Below, piece after piece: positions 27,344 through 35,506 of a stretch of 64,000 nucleotides of DNA. The notes below the pieces were generated by a model. The model searched no databases. It was not told the origin of the DNA and worked only from the letters and a program-made list of their open reading frames with translations. The position numbers and the translations under genes were made by a program. Location of the stretch: positions 4,328-68,327 of the forward strand of contig JBBKVO010000045.1 of assembly GCA_037968475.1 (NCBI GenBank), read 5' to 3'. The DNA comes from SB11 sp037968475 (GTDB lineage: Bacteria > Bacteroidota > Bacteroidia > UBA8524). Each line of letters starts with the position of its first letter. Within the stretch, counting starts at the first letter, position 1.

Positions 27344-27351
27344 TATGTTTG
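27344..27351 (+). promoter_or_regulatory. Predicted -7 promoter element of the ABC/OmpA operon
   Basis: TATGTTTG matches the Bacteroidota -7 consensus TAnnTTTG exactly and lies 25 bases before the ATG at 27376. No clear -33 TTG is seen at the usual distance, so the call rests on one element. Confidence 0.5.
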
Positions 27352-27375
27352 TGAAACAAGACATAAAACAGGGGA

Positions 27376-28044
27376 ATGTTTAACCTTAAAAATATTAAAT
27401 CGCTATTTGTTGTTACTGACGAAGAGCACGGAGGGGAAGTTAAAAAAGGGGCTGAAAAAAAAGAAATCATAAGCACACCCGCCTCGCCATCATCTACAAA
27501 TACACCCTTGGTTGAAGGTTCTTTTGAAAACCGCATTGCCGAATCACTTTTTAAAGCACTTGAAGCAAACAATATAGATGGGGTTGATTATTTTGAGTTT
27601 AAAAACTCGTTAAAATCACTTGCCAATTTACCTATGGACGAGGCTACCCGCTACCGTTCGGCATTTGCAACCGCATCAACAATGGGGCTTACTTTACAAA
27701 ACCTTGCCAGTTCTGCCGGACATTACCTAAAGGTACTTGAAGGTGAAAAGAAAGTGTTTTTAAGCTCGGTTTCACACCAAAACACTACCAATGTAGTTGG
27801 TAAAGAAAAAAGTATTGATGATTTGAATAAACAAGTAGCCGATAAATCGGCGGCAATAAAAAAACTAACCGAAGAAATACAGCAACACCAACTGCAAATG
27901 GAGAAGATACGCAGTGAAATAGCTTCTGCCAAAAATCAAATAGCCCAAACCGAGGCCAATTTTAATAACACATTTGTTTCGTTAACTGCCGAGATAAATG
28001 ATGATATATCAAAAATTAACACATATTTAACCCCACAAAAATAA
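27376..28044 (+). CDS. Cytoplasmic coiled-coil protein, first gene of ABC/OmpA operon
   Basis: This 222-residue soluble protein has no signal peptide. An N-terminal low-complexity linker (about 15-48) is followed by a compact helical domain (about 50-125) containing DYFEFKNSLKSLANLPMDEA and AFATASTMGLT. A long coiled coil then runs from about 140 to 215 with heptads in LNKQVADKSAAIKKLTEEI-type sequence. I know similar proteins as an unnamed Bacteroidota family that precedes a PspA-like membrane protein and an SBP/OmpA transporter. It is 23 bases before that membrane-protein gene. Inference: a cytoplasmic scaffold or regulator of the complex. The function is not established. Confidence 0.7.
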   Translation: MFNLKNIKSLFVVTDEEHGGEVKKGAEKKEIISTPASPSSTNTPLVEGSFENRIAESLFKALEANNIDGVDYFEFKNSLKSLANLPMDEATRYRSAFATASTMGLTLQNLASSAGHYLKVLEGEKKVFLSSVSHQNTTNVVGKEKSIDDLNKQVADKSAAIKKLTEEIQQHQLQMEKIRSEIASAKNQIAQTEANFNNTFVSLTAEINDDISKINTYLTPQK

Positions 28045-28067
28045 ACTAAACAATAAGTTTAATTACT

Positions 28068-29081
28068 ATGGAAGGAATGAAACCAAAATCGTTTTGGCAA
28101 AAGCCTGAAGGCATTACAGGATTGATTACTGCAGCTATGATAGTTGTGGGGGGTGGTTATTTACTATATACCTTTTTGCCCTATATCATCAGTTTGATGC
28201 AAAATGCACTAACAGCTGTTTTGTTGTTTATGGGCTTGGGCGCAATAGTATATATTTTGCTAGACCCACGTTTTAGAAACCTGATTTGGTTTATATACAA
28301 AAGTATTATGCGTGCTTTAACTAGCATTTTTGTACAAATAGACCCTATTGGTATACTAAATACCTATGTAGAAAGTTTGCAAGGCAACCTATCAAAAATG
28401 GGTGCGCAAATAGGCAAGCTACGCGGCCAAATGCGCAAACTGAAAGATATTATTGATACGAATGAGAAAGAACGTACCGATAGTTTGGCAATAGCCAGTC
28501 AAGCCCGCGAAAAAGGCAAAAGCAATATTTTAATATTAAAAACACGTAAAGCCGGCAGGTTACAAGAATCTAACCTGAAACTTAGCGACCTATACCACAA
28601 AATGGAAGTGCTATACCGTGTACTTAGCAAAATGTACGAAAACAGTGAGGTTTTGATGGAAGATATTAAAGACCAAGTGGCAGTGAAAAAAATGGAACGC
28701 GAAGCTATACGTACCAGCCACTCGGCTATGCGCTCGGCACTTAATATAATCAGTGGTGATAAGGATAAACGTATGTTGTTTGACCAAGCAATGGAGGCTG
28801 TAACCGATGATGTGAGCCGAAAAGTAGGTGAGATGGAGCGGTTTATGGAACTATCGCAAACCTTTATGGATGGGGTAGATTTGCAAAACGGTGTATACGA
28901 AGAAAAAGGCTTGGAGATGTTGGAGAAATGGGAGAAGGAAGGAATGTCATTACTTTTGGGTGATGAAAAAACCATGTTACTTACCCAAGGTAATGGAGGT
29001 ATGAGCACTTTAAATATTGAAGAACCTTTGCCTAAGGGTAAAAAATCGGATACAAATCCTTACAATAACTTATTTGAATAA
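28068..29081 (+). CDS. Membrane-anchored coiled-coil protein, PspA-like, of ABC/OmpA operon
   Basis: This 337-residue protein has two adjacent membrane helices (about 17-38 and 43-65) followed by a long cytoplasmic helical region (about 85-285). The pattern LRGQMRKLKDIIDTNEKER and QAREKGKSNI resembles the coiled coils of PspA/IM30 and toxic-anion-resistance proteins; this is shape resemblance, not a firm family match. The C-terminal 45 residues are Gly/Pro-rich and end in NPYNNLFE. It lies between the first coiled-coil gene and the binding-protein gene (28 bases downstream). It may connect membrane-stress sensing or assembly to the transporter. Confidence 0.65.
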   Translation: MEGMKPKSFWQKPEGITGLITAAMIVVGGGYLLYTFLPYIISLMQNALTAVLLFMGLGAIVYILLDPRFRNLIWFIYKSIMRALTSIFVQIDPIGILNTYVESLQGNLSKMGAQIGKLRGQMRKLKDIIDTNEKERTDSLAIASQAREKGKSNILILKTRKAGRLQESNLKLSDLYHKMEVLYRVLSKMYENSEVLMEDIKDQVAVKKMEREAIRTSHSAMRSALNIISGDKDKRMLFDQAMEAVTDDVSRKVGEMERFMELSQTFMDGVDLQNGVYEEKGLEMLEKWEKEGMSLLLGDEKTMLLTQGNGGMSTLNIEEPLPKGKKSDTNPYNNLFE

Positions 29082-29109
29082 TTTTTTTAATTCTTAAATA
29101 CACATCGAC

Positions 29110-30648
29110 ATGAAACCTAGGTTAACCCCATTTTCAAAGCTACTAATCACCATTATTGTTGTTGGTGGCTTGGGCTATCTTATATACACTTTAGCAAACA
29201 ATAAAAACATTACCGAAAAGTTGCTACCCAAAGGCAAAAACGGCCAAACCAGTGGCGATTACGATAGAGATGAAGTAATACGTGTAGGCGTGGTTACTTG
29301 GGGTGGTTATGCAGGCGGTGAATATTTTAACGAAGGATTTAAACCCTCAAAAGAATCTCGTTTTTCAAAAGAATACGGTATTAATGTTGAGTTTGTTTTG
29401 AATGATGATTTCAACTCATCACGCGAAGCATGGAAAGCAGGCGAAGTAGATGTGTTGTGGACTACTATTGACGCTTTCCCTACGGAAGTAGAAGGCTTTA
29501 GAGAGCTTGAGCCACAAGTGATTCTCCAAGCAGATTGGTCTCGCGGTGGTGATGCTCTTGTAGTGCGCAGAGGTATAGAAACCGTTGCCGACCTTAAAGG
29601 TAAAAAAGTAGCCGTTGCACCAATGACACCATCAAATACCTTTTTGATTTGGTTATTGAATGCAGGTGGATTGAAAAAAGAAGATATACAAATAATAGAA
29701 GCTCCTAACGCTATTGATGCCGCTGCGTATTTTAAAGCAGGTCGTGTTGATGCTGCTGTAGTGTGGAGCCCTGATGATGAAGATTGTGTTCAGAATGTAA
29801 AAGGCTCAAAAATATTGCGCAATACTAAATCGGCTTCAAACATTATTGCCGACGTATTTTTTGTAAAAAAAGATTATCTAGTAAAAAATCGTAAAAATCT
29901 TAGCAAATTGGTAGAAGGTTGGTTGCGTGGTGCTGCTGAAATAAATTCATCAGAAAGCAACAAACGCAAGGCAGCCAAAATATTGGCCGATGGCCTTAGC
30001 CAACCCGAAGAGTTTTGCTACAATGCCATAAATAATACACGTTTGTGTACCTATGGCGATAACGTAAACTTTTTTAACATCAACGGAAATTACACAGGCG
30101 TAAAAGGCGAAGACATATACAACCAAATGGGCAAAGCCTACTACAACTGGGGCTATGCACCCGCTAATGTGCCAGCCTTTAGGCTAATATCAGATGCCTC
30201 TTTGATAAAAGATATTTCACTAAGTGGTAGTGAACATAACGCCGAAGGACAGGCCGAATTTTCGCCCGTTACTAAAGAGTTAAAATCTGCCCCTGCCTTT
30301 TCAAGCAAAGGCATCACCATCACTTTTTCTACAGGTAGCTACACCTTGGATGAAAATGCTAAATACATAATAGATTTAGAATTTAGCGAGATAGCCAAAG
30401 CATTTGGTAATGCCCGTGTGCGTATAGAAGGAAATACAGACAATGTAGGTAGCGAAGCATCAAACAAATTATTATCAGAACGTAGGGCACAAGCCGTAGC
30501 CGATTATTTGGCTACCGAGCACAGCCTGCCTCGCAATAAATTTGTAATAGTGGGTAATGGTAGTACCAAACCCGTAGCAGATAACGATACCGAAAAAGGA
30601 AGGTCGAAAAACCGCCGCACCGATTTCCAACTATTGGCTGAGGAATAA
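29110..30648 (+). CDS. Periplasmic substrate-binding protein fused to OmpA peptidoglycan-binding domain
   Basis: This 512-residue protein has one N-terminal membrane anchor (about 9-29, no clear cleavage site) and a NitT/TauT/ThiY-type solute-binding domain (about 55-370; VGVVTWGGYAGGEYF, DVLWTTIDAFPTE, ADLKGKKVAVAP). After a linker comes an OmpA C-terminal domain (about 395-512) with ITFSTGSYTLDENA, the peptidoglycan-contact region GNTDNVGSEASN...LSERRAQAV, and the terminal GRSKNRRTDF. The fusion would hold the binding protein between inner membrane and cell wall. The ligand cannot be read; such proteins are often annotated as phosphate-binding on weak grounds. The permease gene starts 6 bases after the stop. 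Confidence 0.85.
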   Translation: MKPRLTPFSKLLITIIVVGGLGYLIYTLANNKNITEKLLPKGKNGQTSGDYDRDEVIRVGVVTWGGYAGGEYFNEGFKPSKESRFSKEYGINVEFVLNDDFNSSREAWKAGEVDVLWTTIDAFPTEVEGFRELEPQVILQADWSRGGDALVVRRGIETVADLKGKKVAVAPMTPSNTFLIWLLNAGGLKKEDIQIIEAPNAIDAAAYFKAGRVDAAVVWSPDDEDCVQNVKGSKILRNTKSASNIIADVFFVKKDYLVKNRKNLSKLVEGWLRGAAEINSSESNKRKAAKILADGLSQPEEFCYNAINNTRLCTYGDNVNFFNINGNYTGVKGEDIYNQMGKAYYNWGYAPANVPAFRLISDASLIKDISLSGSEHNAEGQAEFSPVTKELKSAPAFSSKGITITFSTGSYTLDENAKYIIDLEFSEIAKAFGNARVRIEGNTDNVGSEASNKLLSERRAQAVADYLATEHSLPRNKFVIVGNGSTKPVADNDTEKGRSKNRRTDFQLLAEE

Positions 30649-30654
30649 AATCGG

Positions 30655-31452
30655 ATGAAAAAAATAGTTAAAGAACTTTTTACCCTTCGGGGAACTTTAC
30701 CCAAACCACTATTTACTGCAATAGAGATTACGGGGATAGTACTTTTATTGGTTATTTGGTATGGTATTACCGCAGCAAAACTTATACCTGCATCACTAAT
30801 GCCATCACCACAAAAAGTACTTAGCTCGTATAGCGAGTTACATTACCAAGATGCGCTAATACGCAACTCGTTTTTTTCTATCAAACTAAATTTTCTGGGC
30901 TACATGGTTGCCACTATTATAGCCATACCATTAGGTTTTGTTATAGGATTGTTTCCGCTATTCAGGTCATTATTCAATCGCCCTGTTGATGCTATACGTT
31001 TTTTACCTCTTACGGCCGTTACAGGTATTTTTATAGCATGGTTTGGTATTGATACCGATATGAAGGTGTACTTTTTAGCTTTTGGTATTATAGTATACCT
31101 ACTACCTGTTGTGGTGCAACGTATTGATGAGGTTGAGAAAATTTATTTGCAAACCGTATATACTTTGGGCGCAAATAAATGGCAAACCATTATTACCGTG
31201 TTTATACCCAATGTAATGGCAAAACTAAGCGACGATATACGTGTGCTTGTAGCTATGAGCTGGACATACATTATTGTGGCCGAACTGATAAACAAAACAG
31301 GTGGGCTTGGCGGACTTGCTTGGGAAGCCCAACGTCAAAGCCGTATTGATAAACTGTTTGCCATACTATTGGTAATAATACTAATAGGTTTTTTGCAGGA
31401 TAAGTTGTTTAAACTTATTGACAGGCTGTTGTTTAAGCACAAATACAAATAA
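30655..31452 (+). CDS. ABC transporter permease, NitT/TauT (SsuC/TauC) type
   Basis: This 265-residue inner-membrane permease has about six helices. The EAA loop that docks with the ATPase is visible as TLGANKWQTIITVFIPNVMAKL (about 173-194; quoted motif continues past the docking Gly). It also has the family's FRPVDAIRFLPLTAVTGIFIAW-like stretch near residues 108-130 (here beginning NRPVDAIRF). Length and helix pattern match permeases for nitrate, sulfonate or thiamine precursors. It is co-transcribed with the binding protein (6 bases) and the ATPase (9 bases). The N-terminus is basic and short. Confidence 0.9.
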   Translation: MKKIVKELFTLRGTLPKPLFTAIEITGIVLLLVIWYGITAAKLIPASLMPSPQKVLSSYSELHYQDALIRNSFFSIKLNFLGYMVATIIAIPLGFVIGLFPLFRSLFNRPVDAIRFLPLTAVTGIFIAWFGIDTDMKVYFLAFGIIVYLLPVVVQRIDEVEKIYLQTVYTLGANKWQTIITVFIPNVMAKLSDDIRVLVAMSWTYIIVAELINKTGGLGGLAWEAQRQSRIDKLFAILLVIILIGFLQDKLFKLIDRLLFKHKYK

Positions 31453-31461
31453 GAGATTTTT

Positions 31462-32283
31462 ATGAGCGGTACTTTTTTTGAATCGTCGTTGCCCAATATT
31501 ATCGAGCTAAGAAATATTAAGCAAACCTACGATGGGAAGAAATATATTTTTGACGGATGTGATTTTGTAGTGCCCGATAAACCCAACCAAGGACAGTTTG
31601 TAGCCCTTATGGGTGCATCAGGCTGTGGAAAATCTACCTTGTTGCGCTATATATGCAATTTGCAACAACCTACCGAGGGTACAGTTTTAGTAAATGGCAA
31701 GCCAGTTGACGACGAGGGCGAAAGGGTGAGTATGGTTTTCCAAAACTACTCGTCATTACCTTGGTTTACCGTATTAGAAAATGTAGCCCTGCCTCTAAAA
31801 TTTAAGGGTATAGAAAAAAAAGAACGCGAAGAAAAGGCAATGGAAATGATACAACTGGTGGGTTTAGACGGCCATCAGGATAAGTTTGCCAAAATGCCAG
31901 GTCTTTCGGGTGGACAGTTGCAGCGCGTAGCTATAGCCCGTAGTCTTATAGCCAATCCAAACATAATTGTGATGGATGAACCTTTTGGGGCATTGGATAT
32001 TAATACAAGGCTAAAAATGCAGGATATGTTAGAGGATATTTGGCTCAAATTTCACTCGACCATAGTATTTGTAACACACGATATTAACGAGGCGGTGTAT
32101 TTGGGCGATGATGTATATATAATGGCTGCAAACCCCGGTCGCATAGCTCATACCGTAAAGGTTGATTTACCTTTTAACCGTACCCGTGAAAGCAAACGTA
32201 CCCCTCGTTTTATAGAGTTGGTAAACGAGATAGAAGATTTGATGAACGCCGTTTCTATTTCGTCAGCTGCTGCTGAACATTAA
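31462..32283 (+). CDS. ABC transporter ATP-binding protein, NitT/TauT type
   Basis: This 273-residue ATPase has a complete motif set: Walker A GASGCGKST (51-59), Q-loop Gln94 in VFQNYSSLPW, signature LSGGQ (148-152) followed by LQRVAIARSL, Walker B with Asp172-Glu173 (IIVMDEPFGALD), and switch His206 (VFVTHDINEAV). This energises import by the permease encoded just upstream. It is the last gene of the five-gene operon, followed by a run of palindromes and a strong terminator. The nucleotide-binding domain is of importer type, so the operon is an uptake system despite its unusual envelope partners. Confidence 0.92.
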   Translation: MSGTFFESSLPNIIELRNIKQTYDGKKYIFDGCDFVVPDKPNQGQFVALMGASGCGKSTLLRYICNLQQPTEGTVLVNGKPVDDEGERVSMVFQNYSSLPWFTVLENVALPLKFKGIEKKEREEKAMEMIQLVGLDGHQDKFAKMPGLSGGQLQRVAIARSLIANPNIIVMDEPFGALDINTRLKMQDMLEDIWLKFHSTIVFVTHDINEAVYLGDDVYIMAANPGRIAHTVKVDLPFNRTRESKRTPRFIELVNEIEDLMNAVSISSAAAEH

Positions 32284-32297
32284 AAGGAGCATTAAAT

Positions 32298-32404
32298 AAT
32301 AGGATTTGAAATCCTATTCTATATACATTACAACACAAAGGGGGACTTAAAGTCCCCCTTCGTGTTGTAATTTCAGAACGGAGGGTTTAAAACCCTCTGA
32401 AAAT
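32298..32404. repeat. Three consecutive palindromes (REP/BIME-like)
   Basis: Three unrelated palindromes follow each other after the ABC ATPase gene. 32298-32318 has arms aataggatt/aatcctatt. 32328-32370 has 21-bp arms with one mismatch, core gggggactt/aagtccccc. 32371-32403 has tttcag..agggttt / aaaccctctgaaa with a 4-base bulge. I recall this order of GGATTTGAAATCC, GGACTTAAAGTCC and AGGGTTTAAAACCCT cores as a recurrent Bacteroidota intergenic mosaic. No transposase gene is nearby. Confidence 0.7.
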
Positions 32405-32411
32405 GTGAAAC

Positions 32412-32446
32412 AAAAAATCCCGATACCATAGGTATCGGGATTTTTT
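32412..32446. terminator. Bidirectional intrinsic terminator
   Basis: Perfect 16-bp inverted repeat (aaaaaatcccgatacc / ggtatcgggatttttt) with a 3-base loop, between the ABC operon and the convergent degP gene. Confidence 0.92.
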
Positions 32447-32470
32447 TATATCAACTTTTGAAGTTAGATG

Positions 32471-33928
32471 TTAATCCAATTTCAAACCATAAACGCCTTC
32501 GCTACCATCAGGGTTCATACCTTCAATTAGTACACCTCCGTTTTTGTTTTGCAAAATGCGTTGTGCTTCGGTAAGGGTATATATTGGTTTTTTATCAATA
32601 TGGGTAATAATAAAACCTTGTGGTACGCGCGCATTTTTAAATGCACCACTATTTACTTTAGCAATTTTTACCCCATTTTTAATTTTGTATTTATCTTTAT
32701 CGGCAGCGGTTATTTTTTCAAGCTCAATGCCTTTAATAGCCATTGCTTTGTCTACTGTTTCACTTTTCTTTAATATCTCGGTAGTGCCTTCACGGTTTTT
32801 AAGTATGGGGGTAATCACCATTTCTTTACCACTGCGGTTTACCGTAACATTTACTTTATCACCGGGGTGAAAACGGCTTACTTGCTCTTGTAATTCTGAT
32901 GAAGAGTTTACATCTACATCGCCTACTTTTACTACCACATCACCACTTTTTATGCCTGCTTTTTCGGCAGCACTGCCTTCGTTCACCTTGTTCACATATA
33001 CGCCTTTTATCTCTTTTATGCCTTTATCTTGAGCAAGAGCAGCGGTAACATCAGTAATCTCGATCCCCAAAAAGCCGCGTTGTACTTCGCCGTATTTCAA
33101 AATATCATCCATTACTTTTTTCACAATGTTTACAGGCACAGCAAACGAATAGCCTGAAAATGAACCTGTGCGCGAGGCGATGGCAGTGTTAATACCCACC
33201 AATTCTCCATTCATATTTACCAATGCACCACCACTGTTTCCGGGGTTTACGGCAGCATCAGTTTGTATAAAATTTTCAATAGCATATTGGTTGTTGCGGT
33301 CGCGCAATAGGTTTATGTTTCTTCCTTTAGCACTCACAATACCTGCGGTTACAGTGCTTGTAAGGTTAAAAGGATTACCTACTGCCAACACCCACTGACC
33401 AACTTGCACGTTATCGCTATTGCCAAAGCGCAAAAATGGCAGTTCTTTGGTGTTAATTTTCAAAAGGGCAAGGTCCGTGCTGGGGTCTCTACCCACCAAT
33501 TCAGCAGTAAAGCTGCGTTTATCTTGCAATACCACCTCAATAGTAGTAGCACCATCAATTACGTGGTTGTTAGTAGCTATATATCCATCGTTGGTTATCA
33601 CTACTCCAGATCCTGAGCCACCACCGGGTTGCATTTCGGGTAGTTGTCCTTCTCCAAAAAACTCAAAAAGGTCAAGTCCACCGCCGTTAGAAGCCATTTC
33701 TATTGTAGTTTTTATGTGCACTACGGCAGGTGTCGCCACTTTTGATGGGGCTGTAAAATCAAACGATGGGATATCATTACTATTGCTTACGCGGGCAAAG
33801 GCTACCGCATCTTGTTTTTCCTGAATACTTTTAGGAGTGTCTTTAACCACCAAAGTAAATACTCCCAAAGCAACTGCACCGCCTAGGCAGGCCACTAAAA
33901 AGGTTCCTAAAATTTTTTTGTAATTCAT
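32471..33928 (-). CDS. degP: DegP/HtrA family periplasmic serine protease
   Basis: This 485-residue Do-type protease has an N-terminal membrane or signal segment (about 5-27) and a trypsin-like domain (about 60-255) with catalytic triad His122 (TNNHVI), Asp152 (PSTDLALL) and Ser232 (NPGNSGGAL). Two PDZ domains follow (about 285-370 and 405-480). The ATG at 33928 is preferred to a TTG at 33940 because it places the basic residues directly before the hydrophobic segment. A glycine-rich LA-loop-like insert (GGGSGSG) lies before the first catalytic residue. Expected role: degradation or refolding of misfolded envelope proteins. It is divergent from the ECF sigma gene, 183 bases away. Confidence 0.93.
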   Translation of the reverse strand: MNYKKILGTFLVACLGGAVALGVFTLVVKDTPKSIQEKQDAVAFARVSNSNDIPSFDFTAPSKVATPAVVHIKTTIEMASNGGGLDLFEFFGEGQLPEMQPGGGSGSGVVITNDGYIATNNHVIDGATTIEVVLQDKRSFTAELVGRDPSTDLALLKINTKELPFLRFGNSDNVQVGQWVLAVGNPFNLTSTVTAGIVSAKGRNINLLRDRNNQYAIENFIQTDAAVNPGNSGGALVNMNGELVGINTAIASRTGSFSGYSFAVPVNIVKKVMDDILKYGEVQRGFLGIEITDVTAALAQDKGIKEIKGVYVNKVNEGSAAEKAGIKSGDVVVKVGDVDVNSSSELQEQVSRFHPGDKVNVTVNRSGKEMVITPILKNREGTTEILKKSETVDKAMAIKGIELEKITAADKDKYKIKNGVKIAKVNSGAFKNARVPQGFIITHIDKKPIYTLTEAQRILQNKNGGVLIEGMNPDGSEGVYGLKLD

Positions 33929-34031
33929 AATTCTTAGCAATTTAGTCTTGAAACTATATTATTAAACGTAAAAACGGTTATTTAGGTTTTAATAGTATCA
34001 ATTCATATACCAAAATACCCTTCGTCCGTAG

Positions 34032-34039
34032 TATTTTTG
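34032..34039 (+). promoter_or_regulatory. Predicted -7 promoter element for the sigma/anti-sigma/dapF genes
   Basis: TATTTTTG matches TAnnTTTG exactly, about 73 bases before the sigma-factor start. No -33 TTG is seen at the usual spacing. Confidence 0.4.
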
Positions 34040-34111
34040 CGGCGGTTTATCGATGGATAAAAAATATCTTATCTTGCCGTTTACTTTTAAAACCACATTT
34101 GTAATTAACAT

Positions 34112-34681
34112 ATGTTCGGAAGAAAAAAATTTAAGGACGAGGAAATTATTGACGAAATACGTGGTGGAAACCAAGAAGCACTTACGTTTTTGTATCAAAA
34201 TAATTTTACTTCAGTTAGAAACTATATTGTAAAAAACAATGGAACGATAGAGGATGTGGATGATGTTTTGCAAGATGCGGTAATAGCTGTTTGGCAAAAT
34301 GTGAGTCTGCGTGAGTTTACCCTCACCGCCAAACTAAGTACCTATATATATAGTATTGCCAAAAACCTTTGGCTTAAAAAACTGAATAAAGATAAACGCC
34401 TCGATCCGTTGGAGGATTTTCATTCCAATACTCACGCAGCCGACGAGCCGCGTAACCATAGTATGGATTTGAATATTGTGGTAGAGTATTTAGAAAAGAT
34501 AGGAAGCACCTGCAAAGAGGTGCTAAAACTATTTTATTTTGACGGGTTGGATATGAACTCTATTGCACAAAGAATGGAGTTTGCAAATGCCGATACTGCA
34601 AAATCGAAAAAATACCAATGTTTTAAAAAGTTGGAACAACTGATAAAACAGGATTTTGAAAAAAGCGACTTTAATATATAG
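34112..34681 (+). CDS. ECF-type RNA polymerase sigma factor
   Basis: This 189-residue group 4 sigma-70 factor has region 2 (about 20-95) with DVDDVLQDAVIAVWQN and LSTYIYSIAKNLWLKKL, and region 4 (about 125-180) with TCKEVLKLFYFDGLDMNSIAQRM and a degenerate second helix (ANADTAKSKKYQCFKKL). It directs polymerase to a small regulon when released by its anti-sigma partner. The next gene, 30 bases downstream, encodes a single-helix membrane protein with anti-sigma features, so the pair is a likely membrane-controlled switch. Autoregulation is usual for the family but not shown here. Confidence 0.9.
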   Translation: MFGRKKFKDEEIIDEIRGGNQEALTFLYQNNFTSVRNYIVKNNGTIEDVDDVLQDAVIAVWQNVSLREFTLTAKLSTYIYSIAKNLWLKKLNKDKRLDPLEDFHSNTHAADEPRNHSMDLNIVVEYLEKIGSTCKEVLKLFYFDGLDMNSIAQRMEFANADTAKSKKYQCFKKLEQLIKQDFEKSDFNI

Positions 34682-34711
34682 ATACACACTTTTACCCTTT
34701 ATAGCTGAGTG

Positions 34712-35506
34712 ATGAACTTTGATGATAATATGACCGAAGTATTTGACAAATACCTTACGGGACAAATGACTGAGGTGGAAGAACGCGAGTTTTTGGGGCA
34801 ACTTGAAAAAGATGCTGCCCTAAACCAAGCCTATCAGTTTCACCGTAGTATGGTAGCGGGAATAAGAGAAGCACGTCGCGAAGAACTGAAAGACTATATA
34901 AAACAAAATGCCAAAATACGCTACATAGGCAATGTGTGGAGCACTAAGTGGGTAATGGCATCGGCAGCAGTCATAACTTTGTTTTTCTTGTCGTATATAG
35001 TAATAGAATATGTGGTGAAACCTAGTGTTAACGAAGCTCAAACAGCAGAGAAGCAACAGGTGGATAGTAGCGACGAAGGTACTGAAACGGCAAATGGCAA
35101 TACCAATGAAGAAAACAAAGGTATAGCGATGACAGAAGGGCAACCTGCCACAAATGATGCGGATGTTGGAACAACGCCCGAAATAAAAAAGAGTGTAGAA
35201 GTGTTTAGTGCAGTAAAAAACAGTAAAGGCAGAAATGATTGGGAAAAGGTAGCTAATGCTAACAGTAAGGAGAGTATGGAAGTGTACTACAAACCTGCCG
35301 ATACTTATGGTTACGAGTATAACAATACCAATTTAACGCTATATAAAGTCCCGTACGAAGATGCCATAAAGGTATTTAAAACCGAAAAAGCAGCCTATTT
35401 AAGTTGGAATAAGAAATTTTATCCTCTTACTGCCGATGGTTCGGAACATCCTTTGCAAGAAATAAGTGATACAAGTATTTTAAAACAGCTACCTGTACTA
35501 AAATAG
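34712..35506 (+). CDS. Putative membrane anti-sigma factor
   Basis: This 264-residue protein has an N-terminal cytoplasmic helical domain (about 1-72; YLTGQMTEVEEREFLGQL is the pattern seen in Bacteroidota anti-sigma proteins), one membrane helix at about 80-100, and a periplasmic Glu/Asn/Thr-rich linker. A small C-terminal beta domain (about 150-264) has no family I recognise. The usual zinc-binding HxxxCxxC is absent, so this is not a ZAS-type factor. The ATG at 34712 is used; a GTG one codon earlier is also possible. Its TAG overlaps the GTG of dapF by one base, coupling the two. The role as partner of the sigma factor is inferred from position and shape. Confidence 0.7.
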   Translation: MNFDDNMTEVFDKYLTGQMTEVEEREFLGQLEKDAALNQAYQFHRSMVAGIREARREELKDYIKQNAKIRYIGNVWSTKWVMASAAVITLFFLSYIVIEYVVKPSVNEAQTAEKQQVDSSDEGTETANGNTNEENKGIAMTEGQPATNDADVGTTPEIKKSVEVFSAVKNSKGRNDWEKVANANSKESMEVYYKPADTYGYEYNNTNLTLYKVPYEDAIKVFKTEKAAYLSWNKKFYPLTADGSEHPLQEISDTSILKQLPVLK

